A DNA stretch of 64,000 nt from Vanessa cardui (taxonomy: Eukaryota; Arthropoda; Insecta; Lepidoptera; Nymphalidae). Shown piece by piece: positions 37,301 through 48,502 of this stretch. The notes beneath the pieces are model-generated. The model ran no database searches, had not been told where the DNA came from, and was given only the letters and a program-made list of their open reading frames with translations. The stretch lies in contig NC_061140.1 of the NCBI RefSeq assembly GCF_905220365.1, positions 9,922,501 through 9,986,500 of the forward strand. The letters are read 5' to 3'. The translations under genes were made by a program, and so were the position numbers. Position 1 is the first letter of the stretch. Every line of letters starts with the position of its first letter.

Positions 37301-40300
37301 TAAATCAAAATTAGTTCCATGTTAAATTATGTCGCGCTATAATTGTAATTAGAAAATCAATAAAATAAAATCGATCACTCTAAACATATAAAAGTTGATG
37401 AGCTAAAATAACGTGGAAGGCATTAAAACCTTATTTGCGTATTTCACATATGTGCCATCATTAATGACGATTAAAAATCGAACAAATTCTGTAAGACTAT
37501 ATAATATTTAATTACAATATTACCTAATTCATCGTCACAATCTATCAGTGCCTTAGACAAAACACCAGGTAGCAAGGACCAAATCAGTGAAGCGAATTCC
37601 TCTTTGATACTTTCATCCCCTTCTTCTAAACAAACATTTAGAGCTTCCATACAGTTAGTTATAATTGTAGCGTCTTTGCATTGCGTTATAACGTTAAGAA
37701 GTAATTCCCATATCACTGTTCCCTGAGCTATATCGTCTGGTAGAGTATTTTCTATTTTGAACCACTCTGATAGCTAAATGTTACAAAAACTTGATTCATA
37801 TATACATTCATTCTAGCGTTACTTTTTTGGGCATAAGTAACTTTTATATGAAGATTTGAAATGTAAGCACAATAAATTGATTTGGAACAGGTTTAAAGTG
37901 AAATAAATATGGGGGTAAATACAAATACCGTGTTTTAACAGACTTTGCTTTTGGAATGTGGTAAATATATTTTGTTAAAATCTTTAAAATGTATATTTTT
38001 TATTTGAAAAACATAATAATAATAGTATTTCTTATTTTTGATGTAACTAACCTCAAAACACTCAAATAATGACTATAGACACAAAGGTATCTGCTAAGAA
38101 ATCAAATGTAAAATAGGTAAAAAGATATTGTGATGTATCAAGCTTTACTTTATTACTATATGAGAAGCAAAATGGGTCCAAAATTGAACCCTTTTTTTAT
38201 GGAATGGATTGGCGGACGAACATATGGGCCACCTGATGGTAAGTGGTCACCATCACCCATAGACAATAACGCTATAAGAAATATTAACTATTCTTTACAT
38301 CGTCAATGCGCCACCAACCTTGGGAACTAAGATGTTATGTCCCTTGTGCCTATAGTTACACTGGCTCACTCACCCTTCAAACCGGAACACAACAATACTA
38401 CGTAGTGTTGTTTAGCGGTAGAATATCTAATGAGTGGGTGGTACCTACCCAGGCGGGCTTGCACAAAGCCCTACCACCAAGTAGACAGAAGTGACTGGCT
38501 TTATTTCAATAAAAGTTAATAGGTATCTTATTATTTAAAGTTAAAACAAATATTATAAGAATGAGGAGACTTACAATATGTAATCTGACTTTATTGGAGA
38601 TACGCGATGACGTAAAAGCCCAAAATAAAATGGCTGGATTGTGAGTATAATAAATTGCCGGTTCTGGGTACAACATGGATACCAAACGATCTGTTGCTTT
38701 CTCTAAATAAACTCTTTGATCTAAAGAATCCAAGCTGCCATTTGATACTGTTGACATCTGAATACGAAATTGGATAACAAGTGAAAACTTTTTGTAACCT
38801 ATTAAAAATTATTTCTTCAGTCTTGTGCTAAAATCCAATATCAAAAACGCTATGTTTTGGTAATGAGAATAAAAATAATGACTACGTGTTGATTGTATTG
38901 CATATTATTAGCATAATACTGTTGATATTAGTTCCACCACGCTGTTCCAACTTGAACTATCGGCCTTCTCTCCCTTTGAGGAGAGAAGGCCGATAGTTCC
39001 AAACCTTCTCCTCAAAGGGAGAGAAGGCCTTTAGCCCAGCAGTGGGAATTTACAGGCTGCTGTTGTTGTTGTTGATATTAGTAATATCAAGTCAAGCTTA
39101 CACAAAGCAGACATGAAAAATGTAGCGTAATACACTTTACTTAAAGATGAACTAGTTCTAAAGGCCATTAATATCAGCTCAAGACCGTTATTAATATCTG
39201 ACGTTTGACAAAGTTTAGAAAAAATTACGTACTGCGAAAATAAGCCATAACGCTTTAATAACGTATCCCGGCGGTTTCATAGTTTTAGGTATACGCAAAA
39301 TATATTCTACTAAGTACGGAAGCAAGAGCGCTGTTGACTCCTCGGGACTGAAAATAATTTCCCAAGAATATTAATATTTTTTTCATTATTTATTCAATAT
39401 AATTTGTAGTCTTGATTGCACTATAATCTTCATGCGTTGGTGTAGACTATAAACTTTAAAGGCTAGATAAAATATTGAAAATGCTTGGAAAGCAACTTGC
39501 ACCTGACCTCTTCTTAACGGAGGATTTACCGTGCAATGGTATGTAAATGGAGAGTGCACTGTGTAACTGGACTTGCGCTCAGACTTGAGCACTATTATAA
39601 TACGTCATGTGGAGTTGGGATGGTCTCCCTTGAGTTTGATTGTGGGGGTCGAATTCGGTCAGAAGGACATAACTACTTCAGTGAATAGTTTTAATATTAA
39701 TTACGTTTTGTTAAAAGTTTTTTTTTTAATAAATAAGTTATTACTTCTCTGATGATTGGCAGTAAAAATAAACATAAATTAACAAGCTGTAAGATTGATG
39801 TTTCTGTAGTTGCAATCCAATGTTATGCGGTTTCTCAATTCCGTTTTGCAATTCTACTAAGCCCATCTGTAAAAGTACTGATTTTAAAATATGTATAGGC
39901 ATATTTTCCTAATTGTATGCTTTAATGAACATCAATGGTTTTGTTCCTCGAGTGCCTATGACAGAATTGTAAATTAAGAAATGAAATGCCTAGCTATTAA
40001 ATTACGAGTTTCCTCTACCTCCGCCGCAAATAATGAAATCAGTTATCAATATAAATTTAGCCAATTTAAATCGACCTTAAGTTTGGGCCTCTGAAAATTT
40101 GACGTAACAATAACGATAACGATAATTCTATCCCTAGCCTGCATTTAGTTTAACATTAGATTTACTGTCTGAAGTCTGAAAACTGAACGTCATTGGTCGT
40201 CAGTCACGTCATCGGCAGTTACTTAAAGATAAAAGTAAAATTAGGGAAACATAATTTTACACTGGGTTCAGAAATTGAATGCTAAGTAAATGGGCCTTAT

Positions 40301-43300
40301 AACCGTTTTAGAATGCAATTCATTAATCCATTGCACTAAATTATTCATTATTTTTTGACCATTATTTCAATGTTATATTTAGTGCTGAATCTCTTATGTA
40401 AATACTTACATTAATATCTTTAGCGCATGTCTCAGGATTAGTATTATCGGCTACGTATAAATATTTTTCAGCTAAAACTTTCAGCATTTCACCAAGGACC
40501 ATAATGCTAATCTTCCGAACATTTGCATCATTTCTGTTGTTTATATTTTAATATTATATTATTGTTGATAAAAAAGAACATTAAAAGTCTGTTAAGATCA
40601 TCTATATTTCATATAACGTTTTCCTTCACTGTCGAGCACGAGACGAATAATAAAGACAAAATATGCTAATGAAAATTTAGAGGCTTTTTGGCTAGAATTC
40701 TAATAAAAGTCAGTATAAAAATAAACTTCTACGAATATTATACCTGATTGATTGTGGTTCTGGTAGTGATATGAGGTAGCCCTTAGAAAACAGAATGTCA
40801 CAAAATTCTGTCAAAATATCTGTCCTTGTATATTCATACATGAAATTTAACAGAAACTTTAAAAATACTCCGTATTCCTCTGTGTCGATACGATTTTGAT
40901 TTTCCTAATGGTTATACAAAATAAGAAATAGAATTAAAGCTTGTCACTCAGCAGTGAAGAGCTTCTTATTTTTTTCAAAAATATGGTTTTTATGTATTAT
41001 ATTATAGTAATATTTTAAATGAGCATGGTTATTCTTTATTACTACAAGCATTTCACAGGATCTTTACCAAGTTTTTTTTAATTTTATTTTTGCTCGATAT
41101 TTCGACATAATCTACGGATGCCTCTTTCAGTCAGACTCTTTAAATACTAGAAGTATGACTGAAAGAGTCAATATTATAGCAGTTTTTTCACTAAAAAAGT
41201 CTCATCCTTGATAATTATAGATATTAATAGAATTATTATAAGCGAGTTTAAAATTATTATAATTGCTGAGATTTATGGTTATTGGTTACCTTTACAAAAA
41301 CAACGAGTTCTTTCATTACACCATAAATGGACTTTCTTATATTTGTGGAGCTTTCTTTTAGCATCGTTATCTCCTGTTCGTCTTCTAATATTTTATGAAT
41401 GAAGTCTATTGGCTCTTTATTTTTTTCGAATACATTTATAAGTCTATCGAAACAATAAGAGAAACTGGAGTATAAATAATTGACCAAAACTTAAATAAAA
41501 AATAATGCATCGAAACCGGTGTAGGTGAATTACAAAATTTTAAAATGTTATGCTAAGCTAACAATTGATGTATAGGTTATGAAATTTGCTGTATGAATTA
41601 TTAATACAAAGCATCAACGCGATTGGTGTATGTAAGATAGCGTAGATAAACAAACATTACTATTATATAAAAATTTAAAAGTGTACGCCACTTATTTATA
41701 TATTTATACATCTTACTAAAATACAAAAACAGTTTAATTTTGGCACTAACGAAAATTAAACTTACCTTATCGTATCAATTCCTAGTTGACAAGTGATCAC
41801 CAACAACATTCCTAAATCGCTTTCTCCGACCAGAACTATATGATTTAGCCCTGACATTAGCAACTGGAACCATTTGTCTAAAGTTTCTACCAACACTTTA
41901 GCTACACTAGCTTTTAGGTCTAATTCCTTTGGTTGATATGATACTAGGGCATCGAGCACTAAAGCGCTACTGAGGATAGCGTTGGGCTTGTTGCATATGC
42001 GACTTCCTAAGTTGAAAAGGCATGCAAGGAGTTGTTCTATGTTGTAGGCACTTTGATGGGAGAGCGCTGATGTTGTTTTATGAGACCTGATACTGAAGAA
42101 GATTCATGTGAAACGGATATCGTTTTAATCGCAACAACAACAACAACAACAGCCTGTAAATTCCCACTGCTGAGCTAAAGGCCTCCTCTCCCTTTGAGGA
42201 GAAGGTTTGGAACATATTCCACCACGCTGTTCCAATGCGGGTTGGTGGAATACACACGTGGCACAATTTCTATGAAATTAGTCACATGCAGGTTTCCTCA
42301 CAATGTTTTCCTTCACCGCTGAGCACGAGATGAATTATAAAGACAAATTAAGCACATGAATCAGCGGTGCTTGCCTGGGTTTGAACCCGCAATCATCGGT
42401 TAAGATGCACGCGTTCTAACCACTGGGCCATCTCGACTCTATTCGTTTAATTTTGTGACTTGCAATGTTAACCTCGTATGGGTAACGTATCCCCTATTTA
42501 GCGAATTCTCGTATTAGAATAAGAGCAGTTGACCACAACTTAGAAGTGCGTTTATTGATGTAAATGAGAACGGCAGACATCAATGATGGATATTGGATAA
42601 AGGTACTACTGGACTGGTAGCTGGTACGCGAATGACTGTGTGTTTATGGTTCGCGTAGTCTTTTTACTAAATCCTCGCTGGAAGATTTATAAAAAACTGC
42701 CGGATCTGTATCTAAATCAATTAGCTAAGTAGAAGACGACATAAAGGTCTTGTTGACAGCCGTCCCGATTTTATCAGCGGAAAATATTTTCTACACCAAC
42801 TGACCCTTCGAATCTCCTCAGTTTGCTACATGAGTATTATTCAGTGGTGACGAGTTCAAAGTTTTTATATTTTGATGATGGTGAACAGGATGTGATATTG
42901 TACAAGTTGGTTTCTCAGTCCTGTTGGTTTTTGAGTAAGCATTCCAGTATGCTACGGCCTACCAGGCGTTGTAGGCACTAGCGCGCCATATATAGTTTAG
43001 ACTGGGACATAAAAGGCGTCGATTTGGGAGACGATATAGCCTTGATATGTCAGAAACCACTCTGTAGCAATTTTATTTTCTTATTAAAAATATTTTGTAT
43101 GCAATAACGAGATTATCACTGCAAGTCAACGACATAAATTCTTACAGGACCACCGCATCGCGAGTTTGTATTAGCTCGTATAGTCATCTTTTAGGAAGTG
43201 GCGGTTCTGGTGCCTACATAATAAATTATAAATACAAACCCATTTAACAGATCACAAATAAAGTGTAGACATGTATCGACAGCCGTCGAAGCGTCAATGG

Positions 43301-43792
43301 CTGAATAATGTACGAGTGCTCTCACTACTGCAGCCAAGGCATGACTGGCATGCTCCTCTTCAAAAAAACGCTGTTCTCGCCAGAGCAAGCGAATACATTG
43401 GAGTACGGACCTTGGATTAAAATTTCATCACCGATTATGAGTAACGAAGTATGAATTTTATATACAAAAATACATATACATTTATTAAATATTCTATTAA
43501 ACTATTATGATGTAGTTTCTTAAAGTACTCACCGAAGAAGTAAAAAATCTAAATTTGAAGTTGCTTCACAAAGAAATACAGTAATATCGTTGTCTAATAA
43601 ATATTCTATCATTCGACTTCTTTCATTTGAGTTACAGTCATACCTACTTATAACTTCGATTAAATAACCACAAGATTTATTTTGAGATTCCGTGTCCCTT
43701 GATGTAAGTAGGCGTTTTATATCACACAAGACATTTTGTCGACTGCTGGGATTATAATTCCGACTAAAATTGGAGTTGACCAAACTATACAT
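34361..43792 (-). CDS. Helical-repeat (HEAT/ARM-like) protein, possibly meiosis inhibitor protein 1 (MEI1)-like
   Basis: Fourteen exons: 43792-43533, 43410-43240, 42086-41766, 41464-41290, 40904-40744, 40533-40410, 39866-39784, 39347-39233, 38757-38575, 37773-37524, 37014-36826, 36277-36138, 35704-35474, 34738-34361. Phases agree throughout, giving 926 residues with ATG at 43792 and TAA at 34363-34361. The donor of the eleventh exon could instead lie about 16 bases further on (CAAA|GTGAAA), in the same phase. The product is Leu-rich and reads as successive amphipathic helices (VIWELLLNVITQCKDATIIT; LLLPYLVEYILRIPKTMKPP), has no signal peptide or membrane segment and no enzymatic motif. Length, helical-repeat nature and the overall pattern remind me of MEI1, an ARM-like protein needed for meiotic double-strand breaks, but I have no diagnostic motif, so the name is tentative. 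AATAAA complements at 34335-34340 and 34307-34312 suit a short 3' UTR. The start is 734 bp from the divergent DDA1 start. Confidence 0.85.
34816..34930 (-). repeat. Interspersed repeat C fragment
   Basis: GGAAGGGTTTTGTGCAAGCC and following sequence match the 3' end of repeat C in reverse; lies in the last intron of the helical-repeat gene. Confidence 0.5.
38191..38483 (+). repeat. Interspersed repeat C, near full length
   Basis: TTTTTTTATGG, GGCGGACGAACATATGGGCC, ACCTGATGGTAAGTGG, through CCCTACCACCAAG. Same structure as 58895-59180 and 61362-61655. Lies in an intron of the helical-repeat gene. Confidence 0.8.
38935..39075 (+). repeat. SINE family A 3' end with internal inversion hairpin
   Basis: The last part of the SINE (CCTTCTCCTCAAAGGGAGAG to CAGGCTGCTGTTGTTG) is preceded by an inverted piece of itself, giving a perfect 20-bp stem (38954-38973 with 38980-38999) around a 6-nt loop. 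Confidence 0.85.
40617..40674 (-). repeat. SINE family A fragment
   Basis: GTTTTCCTTCACTGTCGAGC and ACGAGACGAATAATAAAGAC; mid-section only. Confidence 0.6.
42131..42440 (-). repeat. SINE family A, full length
   Basis: From a (CAA)n tail to CCATCTCGACTCT with few differences from the consensus of the other copies; intact A and B boxes on the minus strand. Near-duplicated flanks (ATCGTTTTAAT / ATTCGTTTAAT) suggest the target site. Lies in the second intron of the helical-repeat gene. Confidence 0.9.
42441..43239. other. Rest of a large intron of the helical-repeat gene
   Basis: Less AT-rich than neighbouring introns at 42600-43050, which suggests an old unrecognised element, but I can name none. 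Confidence 0.3.
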
Positions 43793-44526
43793 TATACAAA
43801 AATGTAATTATTATTATGTGTTTTATAAGTCAATTAATAGCCGTAAAATTAGATATTAATAATCGTTTTTTATTTTCCCGCAAAAAATGTGTTTTTTTTT
43901 AAATTATTAAGTGGCTTAAGTTTCGACGTTCAACAACTGTAAGATAAAGCAAAATGCTTTGTACGAATAATAATAATAATTTATTTAAATATAAATATAA
44001 TAATTTATGTCGGAAATTTATTGCATGATAATAACTGCTTTAGCGTAAAACTGTGGTGAAGTTATTACCGCCTACAAACAAAGGTCTAACTCTTGGAACA
44101 TCTCAACCGCCTAAACTAATTAAAAGCAGAAAAATGGATGTCATAATATCATGGAATTTCTTATCATAATTAGAAAGACAGCCATAGTACGTCAGCATTA
44201 CTATTATTCTACAATGTTTTGTAAAATAAAATAATGATGAAAATTTATAGATTAACATTACATATTAATTCATATTTTTTTCATTTTAATTCTCATAATC
44301 GGTACATAATTATAATTGAATAAATTATGGTATGTTATGGTATGTATGGTATGGTGGAATAAATCGTAAGGCAACATTTTCTAATGTCAACATGTCACTC
44401 TCATCTGGTTTGCCTTTGCTAACTATTAGTGTGCCTTTTTATTTTTGGATTATTTAGCGTTTATTAAGTCATTAAAATTGAGGATTGCAAATTTTGCACC
44501 CTGGAATATTTTAAAATTAAATTACA
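43793..44526. promoter_or_regulatory. Divergent intergenic region between helical-repeat gene and DDA1
   Basis: 734 bp separate the two ATGs, which point away from each other, so both promoters and 5' UTRs must fit here. The sequence is AT-rich and contains a short TATGGTATG-type tandem repeat at about 44325-44360. I see no TATA box whose position relative to a start I could defend. Confidence 0.5.
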
Positions 44527-45410
44527 ATGGTAAGCTTGCCGTAATTTCTAAGTTTATGTCTGAAACAAACTACTTTGCGTAGCATACGCAATGATACTTC
44601 ACCCGTGTTTTAATATTAGGCGTTGATATTTACAGTCGGTAATGGAATTTTTGAAAGACTTGCCCTCGTACGACGTGCACAATTTTACATTATTCAACAC
44701 TGACCACGGTATAAGGAATTGTTCGAAAAGACCTTCAATATATCTTCCTACCAAGGATATTCCTTCTGAACAAAGTTGAGTACACGATTTTATTCTTTTT
44801 TCAAAATTAAAATGTTATAAATTAAATATTACGTGCATGTTGCAACTATTACTACATTTTTTTAGCTATTGAGTCATGTTGCTCAATAGCTACGTAAATT
44901 AGATTTAAAAGACTTATTTAAATTTGTTACTAGTAACAAGTTACTTTTTCCGAAAGTAAAAAAAAGTAACTAGTTACTTTTCCGAAAACACTTGATATAA
45001 TATATGTCTTATTATTTTTCCAGTTATTGTAACAGAAAAAACAAATATATTATTAAGATATCTACATCAGCAATGGGAGAAAAAGGTTTGTAAATTGTTA
45101 TTGTCATTAGCATAATGATATTTATTTTATTTATAGAGTTATACCTACATAAATATTCATTATAACTTGTAACTAATCTTTGGTTCTTTATTTCTCGAAA
45201 TCAAATAAGATTCCTTTTAATTTAGGAAATTTATTGTATGATGAATCGAACATTGATGGTTAATTTTTTGTCAAACTATTGTATCAAACATAACATTTTT
45301 TTTTGCAGAATAATACTTCTCCAAAGAAACGCGATCAAAGCCACATAGAGCAAAATGGAGATGAAAGTCGACCACGTAAAAGGCCATGTTTGAACTCGCC
45401 TCTAAACTGA
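44527..45410 (+). CDS. Dda1: DET1- and DDB1-associated protein 1 (DDA1)
   Basis: Four exons: 44527-44529 (the ATG alone), 44636-44774, 45024-45085 and 45309-45410, with consistent phases, 101 residues and a TGA stop. Vertebrate DDA1 is about 102 residues. The sequence carries the family signature nearly intact: EFLKDLPSYDVHNF, RPSIYLPTKDIPSEQ, then IVTEKTNILLRYLHQQWEKK and a basic tail with KKRDQ and RPRKRP. Known role: DDA1 is a small core component of the DDB1-CUL4 (DCX/CRL4) ubiquitin ligase together with DET1; it binds DDB1 and supports substrate recruitment. The first exon contributes only the initiator Met, followed directly by GTAAGC. A second in-frame ATG (44642-44644, MEFLKDLP) could also initiate and gives a start closer to the human one. 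It sits head-to-head with the helical-repeat gene. Confidence 0.95.
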
Positions 45411-47293
45411 TAATGTTCGATCAGGGAATCATTTAATTTGTGCTTCAAATACAGACTTTATGAACAATGCGACAGTTTGGTATTAACATTTGTAAATCAC
45501 ATTTTTAGGTTAAATTATACTTTGATTCTCGAAACACATTGGTTCTATGTTTATTGGGAAGTAATCTAGACCATTTGAGTGTCATATTGCAAATGGAATA
45601 CAAAAATCATATGGATATATTATGATGTACGAGTACTTCTCATGATACATTATGTTGTACATGCTACATTTTAATTTTCATTCCATACTATTTTATAGTT
45701 ATAATCTTTGTCTATAAAGAAATGACATGTATTACATTTGAAAATGAATATTGAAATTGTTTTATTTGTAAAGCTAATAATGTAAGAGTTTATGCATACT
45801 ATTGATGAATATGTGCACAGTATTTGAATAAGCATTTTACACAAGGCAATATTTATTTCCAAGTCAGGAAATAGAATGTTCTGAAAAATATATGTTAAAA
45901 AATAAAAATTTCGATTGTAAAAGCTCGAAATTTATTTGTAGATGATAATTTTTATCAAACTACATTACTAGTATGGGTGATGACTCTGTTTATTCATTTT
46001 AAGCTGTACATAGTTTGGTGTTGTATGCTTTATGTCTTGTTTTAAGCTCAAACTAGATTATTTTTACGAAACCTACAACCTGTTTATTTCGTAACAATGT
46101 CATATATTTAAACTCCTTGCTGACTAATTTGATACAAATATTATTATCAATTATCTTGTGCTGTGTGGAAAAAAGCACAAGTGCTGTTTAATCAGGTTAG
46201 AAATTGCAAGCTATTTAATCTGTAATCTGATAGATTCTATAGTCACTCCAAATGACAACAGAAATGTATTGTATCATAAAAATTTGCTACAAAATAATGA
46301 TTGTTCAATCAAACTTGCCTGAGATAAATCTAAAATCTTTTAAAAGTAGTTTTGTGCTGCTAGGCATGACACATGCCCTATTTGTTCTTTTCAGATTGCC
46401 TGAATCAAATTATATTGTATTTCACACAAAATACAGAATAGGAAAACTAAACAATAGGTGAACAATTTTAATGTAAAAATCTACTTTAATATTTGCAGTA
46501 GTAGTTAAATGTTTTGATATTTTTATGATTATCAATGTCTTGTTTGTTTAAACTTTATTAAATCCACATTGACTTAAGTTAGAAGTTGTTTTTCAACAAA
46601 TTGTTTAAATTAGCAATGAGCATTCTTAGTAATAAAACAAGCAATAAAGTTTAAGGTATAAATTAAGAAATTGATAGCGTCAGATAAAATTATTTTTGAT
46701 CTTTTTCATATTTTGATAATAACTTGACCTGTAGTGCTGATTCTAGGTTTCCATAACATGTATGACACAATACTGATAAATATATTTAATATACAATAAG
46801 GCTTTTATTTTATTTTTTAAATATTCATAATAAATTTTCTTATTAGAATTAAAGAGACGAAAAATAGTTTTTTTTAATGGGTTTTATTGAAATGAAACTT
46901 CATAAGTTGAATGAAAAATAATTTTATTCTAATCAATTATACTTATTTCACAATTTGCAGAATCAATCCACAAGCCGCAATGTTAGATTGTAAAGGGTAC
47001 CTAATGGAATAATTTTTTTCCTTATAGTTAATAGTGATATCTTACTTATATATCTAAAACACCAAATCACTAGAACAAGCTAGTTTTCTTTCAACGATGT
47101 TTAAAAAATTCCATCTAGCCATTTTATTAATCACACAACGGCAGTAAAATAGAGTTAAAATAAAAATAAAACATTTTGATACCATAGTTATGAAAATGAT
47201 TAACCGTTTTAAAATAAATGAAGGATTTATCCAGCTCTGAAGTAACTTTAAACTATTATTATTGTAAATGTCTCAATTTCATATGAACATAAT
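45411..47293. other. Convergent intergenic region DDA1/SPS1
   Basis: AT-rich 3' UTR and spacer DNA. AATAAA at about 45901 could end the DDA1 transcript. No other gene or clear repeat. Confidence 0.45.
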
Positions 47294-48502
47294 TTAATCT
47301 TTAGCTGGCACTTCAATGACTCGAGGTTTGTCAATAATTCTAGCAGTGCGGTTGCCCTTCTCTACAATTCCAATGATCCAAGCTTGATAGCCCTCCTGCT
47401 TTTCAATATCTTTACAGTATGCAGCAGCCTGTTCACGGGGTAAGCAAATTAATAGTCCTCCAGAAGTTTCTGGAGCATGGCCTTGTAAAAGTTGGAACAT
47501 GTTTCCACATGCTTTAGCAACAGCCGCCATCTTTGCGATGACTGGCAAATTATGGATTACGAATGATACTTCATTCTTTTGATGAGAAGCCAGATTTTGA
47601 GCATGTCCTAGAAGGCCAAATCCAGTGACATCAGTAGAACCATGGGCATTATATTTATGCATAAGTCGAGCTGCAATCCGATTAAGTCTGCTCATAGAAT
47701 CCATTGCACGATGATACGCTTTTCGGACATCTTCTTCTGACACTACTAACTTGATTCTGTTCCAACGTTCAGGCTGGTCAAGCCATTGATGGGCATTAAC
47801 TGCAACTTGGGTACCCAAAGGTTTTGTTAGTACTAATACATCTCCCATAACCGCGTTATCTGGTACAATGTATTCATTAGGTTGACAAATCGTTGTAGCG
47901 ACTCCCCCAATAGTGCACCAGGGGTTGATTACAGTTTGGCCACCAGTGACAGATGTACCTGCTTCTAAAGCAGAATCTTTGAATCCTCTCATAATGAGCG
48001 GTATTACTACATCACGTTCTTTTTCGGTCATCTTAGTGGACACTCCGAGCAACATCAACATATTGTCACATTCAGTCACACCCATCGCGTATAAGTCGCT
48101 AAGAACATTGGCACACGCGATCTTACCCATCATATAGGGGTCGTCAACTAGGGGATAGAAAAAGTCAGTAGTTTGCACCAAACAGAGCCCACCATGTCTA
48201 AGCGGGGTCACTGAACAATCCAAACCGATACCGATGCGCGGAATAGCCACATGCATAAACTGATCCTGATCTTGCTGAGAATAGTCTTGCTGCAGTGATT
48301 CAACGAGTTTAGATAGAACATCTTGTGGCACTTTACAACTTCTTCCTTTTAAATCGGCGAATCTTGTCAAGCGAAAACTGGCTTCCAAGTCATGAGCTAC
48401 AGGATCGAATGGCCGACGCAAAGCTAATGCATTGGGGTTACCGGCCATCTCTAGTTGTGCTGCAGACAATGTATCCTGCGCTACACTAGATTGATACGAC
48501 AT
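47294..48502 (-). CDS. Sps1: Selenophosphate synthetase 1 paralogue (SPS1), Arg at the Sec/Cys position
   Basis: A single uninterrupted exon of 402 residues, ATG at 48502 (MSYQSS), stop at 47294-47296. The reading frame stays open upstream to a TTG at 48517, but the ATG matches the usual insect start. The PurM/SelD family is clear: the LKGRSCKVPQD loop, IGLDCSVTPL, LVQTTDFFYPLVDDPYMMGKIA, CANVLSDLYAMGV, GGQTVINPW and the C-terminal HAPETSGGLL segment. Selenophosphate synthetases make selenophosphate from selenide and ATP using Sec or Cys in the N-terminal loop. Here that residue is Arg54, as in Drosophila SPS1, so selenide-dependent activity is not expected. SPS1 proteins have been linked to redox and vitamin B6 homeostasis rather than selenoprotein synthesis. 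The glycine that usually follows is Ser here. The start is 725 bp from the divergent dah-like gene. Confidence 0.97.
   Translation of the reverse strand: MSYQSSVAQDTLSAAQLEMAGNPNALALRRPFDPVAHDLEASFRLTRFADLKGRSCKVPQDVLSKLVESLQQDYSQQDQDQFMHVAIPRIGIGLDCSVTPLRHGGLCLVQTTDFFYPLVDDPYMMGKIACANVLSDLYAMGVTECDNMLMLLGVSTKMTEKERDVVIPLIMRGFKDSALEAGTSVTGGQTVINPWCTIGGVATTICQPNEYIVPDNAVMGDVLVLTKPLGTQVAVNAHQWLDQPERWNRIKLVVSEEDVRKAYHRAMDSMSRLNRIAARLMHKYNAHGSTDVTGFGLLGHAQNLASHQKNEVSFVIHNLPVIAKMAAVAKACGNMFQLLQGHAPETSGGLLICLPREQAAAYCKDIEKQEGYQAWIIGIVEKGNRTARIIDKPRVIEVPAKD

Noticed and set aside
39386..39592. 68-codon open frame on the minus strand (KSSYTVHSPFTYHC...)
   Set aside because: It lies inside an intron of the helical-repeat gene. 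Including it would break the phase: the exon ending at 39784 (phase 2) joins in frame with the one starting at 39347.
42078..42266. Small open frames such as PTRIGTAWWNMFQTFSSKGE, repeated at several places
   Set aside because: They are chance translations of the SINE A body and recur at 1277, 3301, 54092 and 59848.
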